Shown: positions 33,761-40,303 of the stretch, piece by piece
Layout of the letters: the number at the start of each line of letters is the position of its first letter
Position numbering within the stretch: the stretch's first letter is position 1
NCBI GenBank assembly: GCA_051654865.1
Contig: JBOFYV010000135.1
Location: forward strand, 1-40,303
Length of the DNA stretch: 40,303 nucleotides
From: JBOFOR01 sp051654865
Lineage (GTDB): Bacteria > Bacillota > Clostridia > Peptostreptococcales > Peptostreptococcaceae
Direction of reading: 5' to 3'
The notes under the pieces: generated by a model
What the model saw: only the letters and a program-made list of their open reading frames with translations
What the model was told of the DNA's origin: nothing
Databases searched by the model: none
Program-made: the position numbers and the translations under genes

Positions 33761-34312
33761 TTAATGTTTAGCTTCTCTATATATTATACTTCCAAAGAAA
33801 CCTATCCCCATATGATCCATTTCAGGCGCCTCTTTATTATAAGTAAGATATACGCCATCTATCCATTTACCTGTATACTCTTTTTGTAGGAAGTTTTCTA
33901 ACAGTCCATATGCGGTGATTGATGCACCTGTTGAACCTTGAAAAGTGTTGTACCAGCTATTATTTATACCATCATCTTTTAAATTTATATATGCTATATT
34001 ATTTTCTATCTTTAACACTTCAATTACTCTATTTTCAAATAGTTCCTTTGATATTTCATTAGATATTATTTTTAGTTTTTCTATTATACTTTTATTTTTA
34101 TCAACTTCTATAGACGATAATATTAGTCCGTTATAGTCAGAGTCTTGATAATATATATCAAACTTCTCTATATTAATGTTTTGCTTTGAAGAGTTATCAT
34201 TAGATTTTATTTTGTCTATATTATTATGTATAGCTATGCTTGAAGCAATTATAATTAATAATGTAATTAAAATTATTATTACAATTTTAATGTTATCTTT
34301 TAATTTATTCAA
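33761..34312 (-). CDS. Membrane-anchored GerMN-like protein
   Basis: A 183-residue protein with one N-terminal membrane span (about residues 10-29) and an outside domain. The C-terminal part, AYINLKDDGINNSWYNTFQG followed by STGASITAYGLLENFL, has the look of a GerMN domain, found in the spore protein GerM and in lipoproteins of Gram-positives; the match is by eye and modest. The start is set by GGAGGG eight bases before a TTG (34312); upstream codons have no site. It is a single-gene unit converging on prfC. A role at the cell surface or in the spore is inference. Confidence 0.75.
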   Translation of the reverse strand: MNKLKDNIKIVIIILITLLIIIASSIAIHNNIDKIKSNDNSSKQNINIEKFDIYYQDSDYNGLILSSIEVDKNKSIIEKLKIISNEISKELFENRVIEVLKIENNIAYINLKDDGINNSWYNTFQGSTGASITAYGLLENFLQKEYTGKWIDGVYLTYNKEAPEMDHMGIGFFGSIIYREAKH

Positions 34313-34430
34313 TACTACATCCCTCCATTTATATGTGCTTATCCTCATAATAACTTATGCTTAACACATTGTTAAAATGATTAAAAAAGAGTGGATGTAG
34401 TTATTCCTATTTTTAGAGAAGTTTATGATT

Positions 34431-35675
34431 CTAACTCTCTAACAAGTTTAATATTACTTTAGCACTGTCCAGAGCTCCATATTCTAAAGCTATTTTTTCT
34501 GATAAATTCTTTGCATTTTTTACGACATTCTTACTTAGAGCATAACTTATACCTTCTGCAAGTTTATTAGCATTAAGGTCTTTTTTATAAATAGGTTTAG
34601 ATCCAACACCTAAGTCAAAAGACCTATGCGCCCAAGCAAACTGATCATTTGAAAATGGTATAATAACACTTGGTACTCCTGCCCTAAATCCCGCCGCTGT
34701 AGTTCCTGCTCCACCATGATGACAAACTACAGATACTTTTTCAAATAACCATGTATGAGGTATACTTCCTACTGAAATCATATTATTCGGTAAATTATCT
34801 ATTTCTCCCATACCCGATATAATCCCACGCTTGCCACATTTTGCAATAGCCTCTATAATAATTTTAACTATCTCATCTTTCTCGTCATTATCAAACATAC
34901 TACCAAAACCTATATACACAGGTTTGTCCTCATTGTTTAAAAAGTCCTCTAATTCCTTAGAAGGTTTATATTCATTATTTTCCTCTACAAACCAGTATCC
35001 ACTTTGATGAATATTTTCATTCCAATCCTTTGGTCTAGTAAATACATAATTACTACATGAAACTATTGCTGGGTGTAATTTTGATACTTTTTCATAAGGA
35101 CTTTTAAAATTAACTGGCTTTCTTCTAAAACGTTCCTTCCAATGCACCTTAACTGTATTACTAGATGCTAACCAAAGCATACTCTGTATCATCCTATAAC
35201 TTATTTTCTTATTCATATTTGTAGGTCTAGATTTCCCATACATTACTAGAGACAAATACTCATCTGTTTTATGCATAGGAAATGGTGTAGCAAGTACTGA
35301 TGGTATATTCATTTCCTGCGCTGCAAAATATCCTATGGTACACCCTGGGTGATATACGATTATATCGCTTCCTTCTAAGGATCTGTAAGTTTGCTTTGCT
35401 ATTTGAATACCATATTTTTTCATTTTATTAAAAGTTAAAAACATTTTAAGCGGATTATCTGCAGAACCTGCTTCTTTTAACATTTTAGGGTCTACTCCTA
35501 AGGCTTCATAGTCTACTTCTATTGGATTATAGTCAATTCCATAACTTTTTACAAAATCTTCAAATTGTGAAAACCCCGCTATTCTTACACCTTTTCCTAG
35601 TTTTTTTATTTGTTGAGCCAGAGCTATATAAGGTTGAAAATCCCCCCTTGAGCCTGAACATATTATTGTAATCAT
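34431..35675 (-). CDS. UDP-glycosyltransferase of the MGT/sterol-glucosyltransferase group (GT1 family)
   Basis: A 414-residue GT-B fold glycosyltransferase. The N-terminal block ITIICSGSRGDFQPYIALAQ is that of the sterol-glucosyltransferase/MGT group, and the C-terminal sugar-nucleotide site is VVCHHGGAGTTAAGFRAGVP with PFSNDQFAWAHR after it. Such enzymes put sugar on lipids, sterols, glycopeptides or macrolides. GAGGAGT precedes the ATG at 35675; 26 in-frame codons upstream overlap the promoter region. It is divergent from a TetR gene with an operator-like inverted repeat between them, so expression is probably induced by a small molecule. Detoxification is a fair guess, not proven. Confidence 0.9.
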   Translation of the reverse strand: MITIICSGSRGDFQPYIALAQQIKKLGKGVRIAGFSQFEDFVKSYGIDYNPIEVDYEALGVDPKMLKEAGSADNPLKMFLTFNKMKKYGIQIAKQTYRSLEGSDIIVYHPGCTIGYFAAQEMNIPSVLATPFPMHKTDEYLSLVMYGKSRPTNMNKKISYRMIQSMLWLASSNTVKVHWKERFRRKPVNFKSPYEKVSKLHPAIVSCSNYVFTRPKDWNENIHQSGYWFVEENNEYKPSKELEDFLNNEDKPVYIGFGSMFDNDEKDEIVKIIIEAIAKCGKRGIISGMGEIDNLPNNMISVGSIPHTWLFEKVSVVCHHGGAGTTAAGFRAGVPSVIIPFSNDQFAWAHRSFDLGVGSKPIYKKDLNANKLAEGISYALSKNVVKNAKNLSEKIALEYGALDSAKVILNLLES

Positions 35676-35753
35676 ATTTAAAACCACTCCTCTTGTAATA
35701 TCAAACAACCTGTTGTATATTAATATTGTAAAAAACTTTATAATCATCATCAA

Positions 35754-35778
35754 CCGACAATGTTAAAGCTAATGTCGG
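35754..35778. promoter_or_regulatory. Operator-like inverted repeat between glycosyltransferase and TetR genes
   Basis: CCGACA (35754-35759) and TGTCGG (35773-35778) flank a 13-base centre in the 120-base divergent gap, 17 bases before the TetR ATG. Placement and length suit a TetR dimer site. Confidence 0.6.
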
Positions 35779-35795
35779 ATTTATAGAGGTGTAAA

Positions 35796-36359
35796 ATGAA
35801 AAGCAATAAAAATATCATTCCTAAAACTAAACAAGATTTAATAGATGCCTTTTGGCATTTTTACTGTGAAAAAAGAATAGAAAAAATAACTATAAAAGAA
35901 ATTACTATTAAGGCTGGTTACAACCGTAGTACGTTTTATGAGTATTTTACTGATATTTATGATGTACTTGAGCAAATAGAGAATTCACTGGTTCCCAATT
36001 TAGATGAATTGCCACCCATTTCTATCCTAAATAAAAACAATGAAATTCCATTAAATCTGTTTTTTAAACTATATGAAGAAAATGAAAAATATTATTCGAT
36101 TTTACTTGGAGACAATGGTGATCCTGCTTTTGCAAGTAAATTAAAAAACTCTATTAAACCCTTGCTTAAGGAAGCTTTAGTTGCACAAGTAAAACTGAGT
36201 GAGTTGGAATTTGATTTTGTTTTAGAGTACATACTATCATCTATGATTGGTATTATGAGCTATTGGTTTAAAAAAGATAAGACATTACCTGCTGATAGAT
36301 TAATTTTTATTCTGAAAGATATTATGGAAAATGGTATACATGGTATTTTCCATAAATAA
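35796..36359 (+). CDS. TetR/AcrR family transcriptional regulator
   Basis: A 187-residue repressor-type protein. The helix-turn-helix is at residues about 25-50 (ITIKEITIKAGYNRSTFYEY), the usual TetR recognition block. The all-helical ligand domain follows (about 60-187) with LFFKLYEENEKYYSILLGDN and a hydrophobic end. GAGGTGT precedes the ATG. It is divergent from the glycosyltransferase and probably controls it and itself through the inverted repeat at 35754-35778. The ligand is unknown. Confidence 0.93.
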   Translation: MKSNKNIIPKTKQDLIDAFWHFYCEKRIEKITIKEITIKAGYNRSTFYEYFTDIYDVLEQIENSLVPNLDELPPISILNKNNEIPLNLFFKLYEENEKYYSILLGDNGDPAFASKLKNSIKPLLKEALVAQVKLSELEFDFVLEYILSSMIGIMSYWFKKDKTLPADRLIFILKDIMENGIHGIFHK

Positions 36360-36380
36360 ATCTACATTTGAATTTCAAAC

Positions 36381-36433
36381 TATACTTAAATACCCATATG
36401 TCGGTAATCACGACCTATGGGTATTTAAGTATA
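36381..36433. terminator. Long hairpin after the TetR gene
   Basis: 18-base arms TATACTTAAATACCCATA (36381-36398) and complement (36416-36433), with an inner GTCG/CGAC stem. The T run lies not here but after a second copy of the right arm (TATGGGTATTTAA at 36449-36461, then GTGTTTTTT), so two foldings are possible. Confidence 0.7.
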
Positions 36434-36558
36434 TTATGTATTGAGCTTTATGGGTATTTAAAGTGTTTTTTATCTACTAGGTATTAATTCAGTATTACAT
36501 TCACCTTATAAATTTTCATATTTTTAATATATTTTACCTTGTCGCATATATACATCCT

Positions 36559-36720
36559 TTATATATTCTGAGTGTAAGTAATCTTTTCTAAGTATATACT
36601 CACTTCGCTTTTGTATGGATTTAGTCCTAATACATTTACTACATCAGAAAAAACCACCTTCTCTTCTCTATATGTGAATACTGTTAAATCCTTTAACAAC
36701 TGCGTATTTATTAACGGTAT
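36559..36720 (-). pseudogene. Gene remnant, reading frame without start
   Basis: On the minus strand 53 codons are open between stops and look like protein: LLKDLTVFTYREEKVVFSDV, then VNVLGLNPYKSEVSIYLEK, ending TYTQNI. There is no ATG with a ribosome site, and a further open stretch of about 24 codons follows the stop in the same frame. This looks like what is left of a longer gene. I do not recognise the parent. The remainder of the gap 36462-36819 shows the ribosome site of the next gene and nothing else I can name. Confidence 0.4.
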
Positions 36721-36819
36721 TTATAACTTAGCTATGATAAAATTCATCTATTCTGGTACAAATCATACCTTTATTTAATATCATAATATATAGCCCAAAA
36801 CTTCATGGAGGTGACTTGT

Positions 36820-37572
36820 ATGAACGAAATAGTAAAAGTTGCTGACCTTTGTCAAAACTTTTATTCCAAAGAGGGAGAGCTAGAAGTACTAAAAGACATA
36901 AACTTCTTACTACATCCAGGAGAAATACTAACCCTTTTAGGACCATCAGGTTCAGGAAAATCAACAATACTAAACATCCTAACAAAATTAATAAAACCAA
37001 CTAGTGGTGAAGTAAATATAAACGGAAACATCGGCTATATGTTTCAAAGAGACCACCTACTAGAATGGCGTAACATTATGGACAATATCACAATCGGCCT
37101 AGAAATTCAAAAAAACAAAGATCCCAAAGCTATAGATCGTGTAGAGACTTTGCTTAAAACTTACGGACTATGGGAATTTAGAAATATGTACCCAAAAGAA
37201 CTATCAGGAGGTATGAGACAAAGAGTTGCATTAATTCGTACACTTGCTGTTAATCCTGATGTCCTTTTACTTGATGAGCCTTTCTCTGCTCTTGATTATC
37301 AAACAAGGCTTCTTGTAAGTGATGATGTGTACAGAATAATTAAAAACGAAGGCAAATCTGCGATCCTTGTTACTCACGATATATCTGAAGCTATAGCAAT
37401 GTCTGACACAGTTGTAGTTTTATCAAAACGTCCTGCTACCGTAAAAAACATCCATACTATAGAACTTAGAGAAAACCAAGACTTAACTCCTCTACAAACA
37501 CGTAAAGTCCCACAATTCCAAAACTACTTTGACATCTTATGGAAGGAGTTGGATTCAAATGAGAATAAATAA
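36820..37572 (+). CDS. ABC importer ATPase, nitrate/sulfonate/taurine type
   Basis: A 250-residue ATPase of the SsuB/TauB/NrtD group. Walker A is GPSGSGKST at residues 41-49, Q-loop in YMFQRDHLLEWRN, signature LSGGMRQR, Walker B VLLLDEPFSALD, and the H-loop in LVTHDISEA. GGAGGTGACTTGT precedes the ATG; five in-frame codons upstream are the ribosome site itself. The permease gene overlaps its end by 14 bases. This group imports sulfonates, taurine, thiamine precursors or similar small molecules with a binding protein, but no such gene is present on either side, so the substrate is open. Confidence 0.93.
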   Translation: MNEIVKVADLCQNFYSKEGELEVLKDINFLLHPGEILTLLGPSGSGKSTILNILTKLIKPTSGEVNINGNIGYMFQRDHLLEWRNIMDNITIGLEIQKNKDPKAIDRVETLLKTYGLWEFRNMYPKELSGGMRQRVALIRTLAVNPDVLLLDEPFSALDYQTRLLVSDDVYRIIKNEGKSAILVTHDISEAIAMSDTVVVLSKRPATVKNIHTIELRENQDLTPLQTRKVPQFQNYFDILWKELDSNENK

Positions 37573-38368
37573 AGAATCTAATGGATACCTTGAGTACATT
37601 AGAAACATAAAAATAGAAAAAAGAAAAATCTTTGCTTACCAAATTTTAATACTAGTAGGATTCTTAGCTCTATGGGAACTACTTGCAAACATTGGTGTAA
37701 TACAGACATTCCTGTTTAGTAAACCTAGTGACATAACTAAACTATTCATCCAATACCTACAAAACGGTGAACTTCTAAAACACGTATGGGTATCCTGCTA
37801 TGAAACTATAGCAGGTCTAGTAATAGGTACTACACTTGGTATACTAATTGCCATTGCCCTTTGGTGGTCTGAAAGACTCTCTAGAATATTAGATCCGTTC
37901 TTGGTGGTATTAAACGCGCTTCCTAAAACAGCTCTTGCTCCTATTATAATTGTATGGGCCGGGGCTGGTGTTAGAGGTATTATAGTTACTGCAGTTATCA
38001 TATCAATTGTTGTAACTATACTTTCTGCCTATAATTATTTTGTGAATGTAGATGAGGAAAAAATAAAAATGCTTAGAAGTTTTGGTGCTACTAAATCTCA
38101 GATTCTTTTTAAGTTAATAATTCCATCAAATATTGGTAATTTAATAAATATTACTAAAATAAATATTGGTATGTCTTGGGTTGGGGTTATTGTTGCTGAG
38201 TTTATCGTTTCTAGATATGGTCTTGGATATTTGATAGTTTATGGAGGTCAGGTATTTAAGCTAGACTTAGTAATGATGGGTACTTTTGTACTTGCATTTT
38301 GTGCTTGGATTATGTATGAGGTTTTAAATATTGCAGAGAAATTTTATAATAATAGAAAAAGAGGCTAA
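37559..38368 (+). CDS. ABC importer permease, nitrate/sulfonate/taurine type
   Basis: A 269-residue permease with about six spans, of the SsuC/TauC group. The first span is in ILILVGFLALWELLANIGV; the coupling loop that touches the ATPase is LRSFGATKSQILFKLIIPSN (EAA-type), and AEFIVSRYGLGYLI is typical of the group. The ATG at 37559 (MRINKES) has AAGGAG ten bases away and overlaps the ATPase gene. It ends in a hairpin shared with the exporter gene on the other strand; the two genes overlap tail to tail by four bases. Confidence 0.93.
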   Translation: MRINKESNGYLEYIRNIKIEKRKIFAYQILILVGFLALWELLANIGVIQTFLFSKPSDITKLFIQYLQNGELLKHVWVSCYETIAGLVIGTTLGILIAIALWWSERLSRILDPFLVVLNALPKTALAPIIIVWAGAGVRGIIVTAVIISIVVTILSAYNYFVNVDEEKIKMLRSFGATKSQILFKLIIPSNIGNLINITKINIGMSWVGVIVAEFIVSRYGLGYLIVYGGQVFKLDLVMMGTFVLAFCAWIMYEVLNIAEKFYNNRKRG

Positions 38369-38383
38369 TTTATAGCCTCTTTT
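38357..38383. terminator. Bidirectional terminator between importer and exporter operons
   Basis: AAAGAGGCTA and TAGCCTCTTT with a five-base loop; the stop codons of both converging genes are inside the hairpin. Confidence 0.85.
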
Positions 38384-40194
38384 ATCTTATCCCCTATTTC
38401 TTCTTCAAACTGCTTCATATACAAAGAATGATAATATCCTTTTTTACTTAACAACTCCTTATGGGTTCCATTTTCAATTATCTTTCCATCCTTTACCACC
38501 AATATAACATCTGCCTTTTTAATAGTAGACAACCTGTGAGCCACTAAAAACGAAGTTCTATCTTCAAGTAAGTGAGATATAGCATTTTGGATAATCTGCT
38601 CCGTCTCAGTATCAATTGATGAAGTCGCCTCATCTAATACAAATATCCTCGGATTTTTAAGTACTGCCCTAGCAAAAGATATTAACTGCTTTTCACCAGT
38701 TGATAAATTTCCTCCACACTCTCCTACTTGACTATCATATCCATTTTCCATATTCATAATTATATGATGTGCTGACACTACCTTCGCCGCTTGTTCTACG
38801 TCTTCATCAGTAGCCTTTAAGTTTCCATATCGAATATTATCTCTTACCGTTCCTGAAAACAAATGAGGGTTTTGTAATACATACCCTATATTATTGTGTA
38901 GCCATAGTTGAGATCTTTTTCTATAATCTTTACCATCTATTAGGACTTTGCCCTTAGTTGGTTCAAAAAATCTACATGCTAAGTTTACTAAAGTACTTTT
39001 TCCTGCTCCTGTTTCTCCTACTAATGCTACAGTAGTACCTCGTGGTATTTTAAAATTAAAGTCTTCGTATATATACTCATCTCCATCTGGATATTTAAAA
39101 TATACATCTTTAAATTCTATTTCACCCTTTAATTCTTCCCAGTTTTCTTTTTTAGGAGTAAAGTTATCTCCATATATTTCTATTACTTTTTTACTATCCA
39201 CTATTTCTGGTGTTTCTTCTAACAAATCAAATACTCTTTCTATGTTTGCTTGGGTAGATATAAATTCTGATATGTTTCTAGCTAGTTGCTGAATTGGTTC
39301 AAATATGCTTATTGAGTATGATATAAAGGCTGATAGTGTACCTATTGCCATTAATTCTTCTTTTACTAGATTTCCCCCGCTTGCAAGTACAAAGGCTACT
39401 GCTAATGAACTAAAAAACAGTATAATTGGTATGTATATAGCATTTAGTTTTGTAGCTCTTATACTGGTGTTATACATTTTATCTGTAATTTTAGAGAATT
39501 CATCAAAGTTTTTTTCTTCAATTACAAGTGTTTTTGATGTTATACATCCTGTTATACCTTCGTTGTATGCTCCTGTTATTTTAGAGTTTATACTTCTTAT
39601 TTCTCTATTTACGTTTAATATTTTATTTTGAAAGTATACTGTAAGTATTGCTATAAATGGTACTATAGATATTACGTAGAGTGCTAGCTTTACGTTTAGT
39701 GTAAACATTGCTATAAATACTCCACCTACATAGGTTACAGCCCACAGTATATCTACTAGTCCCCAGGCTAACATTGCTCCTATTTTGTTGGTATCACTCA
39801 TTACTCTAGCTATTATATACCCTACTGGTGTGGTATTGTAAAAGGAAAATGATAATTTTTGTAAATGCATAAATGTAGCTCTTTTTAGGTCTTTTCCTAT
39901 ATTTAAATCTATATACATTGAAAACCTTGTAAAAACTATTACTAATATTGATTGTAAGGCTATTGCTATTATATATATAATTGCAAATTTTCCGATACTA
40001 TTTGTGTTCATTGTTACTATAAAGTTATCTATTGCATACTTTTGAAAAAGTGGTAATGATATATCTACACAAGCTACTAAAAGGTTTGCACATATTGCAC
40101 ATATTAAATATGCTTTATATTTTTTTAAATATGGAAATAGTTTTGACCATATTTTTATAGAAAAGCTTTTATTATAGTTTTCTTCATTATGCAT
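38365..40194 (-). CDS. ABC exporter half-transporter (permease-ATPase), multidrug type
   Basis: A 609-residue half-transporter. Six spans at residues about 20-320, then an ATPase: Walker A GETGAGKST, Q-loop YVLQNPHLFSG, signature LSTGEKQL (Thr in place of the usual Gly), Walker B FVLDEATSSID with the catalytic Glu, and H-loop VAHRLSTI. The STGE signature and length fit the YfiC/BmrD-like partner of heterodimeric exporters, which send out drugs or lipids. The ATG at 40194 has GGAGGT seven bases away; a GTG nine bases upstream overlaps that site. The stop of the partner gene overlaps this start by eight bases, so the two are coupled. Confidence 0.95.
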   Translation of the reverse strand: MHNEENYNKSFSIKIWSKLFPYLKKYKAYLICAICANLLVACVDISLPLFQKYAIDNFIVTMNTNSIGKFAIIYIIAIALQSILVIVFTRFSMYIDLNIGKDLKRATFMHLQKLSFSFYNTTPVGYIIARVMSDTNKIGAMLAWGLVDILWAVTYVGGVFIAMFTLNVKLALYVISIVPFIAILTVYFQNKILNVNREIRSINSKITGAYNEGITGCITSKTLVIEEKNFDEFSKITDKMYNTSIRATKLNAIYIPIILFFSSLAVAFVLASGGNLVKEELMAIGTLSAFISYSISIFEPIQQLARNISEFISTQANIERVFDLLEETPEIVDSKKVIEIYGDNFTPKKENWEELKGEIEFKDVYFKYPDGDEYIYEDFNFKIPRGTTVALVGETGAGKSTLVNLACRFFEPTKGKVLIDGKDYRKRSQLWLHNNIGYVLQNPHLFSGTVRDNIRYGNLKATDEDVEQAAKVVSAHHIIMNMENGYDSQVGECGGNLSTGEKQLISFARAVLKNPRIFVLDEATSSIDTETEQIIQNAISHLLEDRTSFLVAHRLSTIKKADVILVVKDGKIIENGTHKELLSKKGYYHSLYMKQFEEEIGDKIKEAIN

Positions 40195-40303
40195 TATTTT
40201 CACCTCCTAGCTCTTCTATACTAGATTGCATTTCATATATTTTTTTGTATACTCCATTTGTATTTAGTAATTTTTCATGGTTTCCTTCTTCTATTATTTC
40301 ACC
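40187..40303 (-). CDS. ABC exporter partner subunit, C-terminal end only
   Basis: The last 38 codons of a gene that continues beyond the window. The sequence GEIIEEGNHEKLLNTNGVYK is the usual end of an exporter ATPase (after the H-loop), followed by a Glu-rich tail. The stop overlaps the start of the next exporter gene by eight bases, so the two form one operon and most likely one heterodimer. Confidence 0.9.
   Translation of the reverse strand, partial: GEIIEEGNHEKLLNTNGVYKKIYEMQSSIEELGGENNA

Noticed and set aside
36434..36819. TPP or other riboswitch before the importer ATPase gene
   Set aside because: No CTGAGA or other aptamer core is seen on the plus strand; only a hairpin, a gene remnant and the ribosome site.

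Overview
The window is low-GC, Gram-positive DNA of Clostridia type. I place it in the Peptostreptococcaceae (Clostridioides / Paraclostridium / Paeniclostridium / Romboutsia neighbourhood). The reasons are a gcvT-gcvPA fusion followed by gcvPB under a tandem glycine riboswitch, a T-box leader before an ornithine-racemase-like/YjiH pair, strong AT bias with AGGAGG ribosome sites and TTG starts, and a 7-alpha-hydroxysteroid dehydrogenase that closely resembles what I remember of the sordellii/absonum enzymes. The genus is inference. There is no rRNA, tRNA, CRISPR array, prophage or insertion sequence; this looks like ordinary chromosome with several accessory cassettes.
Layout. 1-1066: start of an ABC ATPase gene cut by the window edge, and a membrane-anchored partner. 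1158-5495: glycine cleavage operon gcvTPA-gcvPB with promoter, tandem glycine riboswitch and terminator. 5538-8501: orr-like PLP racemase and a YjiH membrane protein behind a T-box leader whose antiterminator/terminator half is duplicated. 8524-9599: VanZ and UPF0316/DUF2179 membrane proteins. 9770-11224: cardiolipin synthase, ending in a 31-bp inverted repeat shared with a converging DUF3786 gene. 11968-14535: DUF975 membrane protein, a PHP/YkgJ gene pair and a 75-aa protein.
14621-18623: an SH3b-3D cell-wall protein whose promoter region carries two WalR-type boxes, a secreted 159-aa protein, and a soluble PAS histidine kinase. 18795-22654: ABC-F protein with a possible attenuator, a flotillin and a cold-shock protein. 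22766-24494: Mrr-type nuclease with a divergent 34-aa membrane peptide gene that has its own promoter and terminator. 24592-28546: a probable copper (or silver) response cassette: response regulator, kinase with a Cys-His-Met-rich sensor, small secreted Cys/Met/His protein, and a divergent HMA-TauE/SafE-cupredoxin membrane protein.
28724-31872: lipoprotein amidohydrolase, 7-alpha-HSDH-like dehydrogenase and an unlisted 62-aa protein. 32027-34312: prfC and a GerMN-like membrane protein. 34431-36461: glycosyltransferase and divergent TetR regulator around an inverted-repeat operator. 36559-38368: a gene remnant, then an ABC importer ATPase and permease without a binding protein. 38365-40303: a heterodimeric ABC exporter, its second subunit cut by the window edge.
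Most gene units end in a clear hairpin terminator, so transcription units can be read with fair confidence. The strongest points for a second look are the duplicated T-box module, the 34-aa membrane peptide beside the nuclease, the metal cassette, the WalR-type boxes, and the ABC-F leader.
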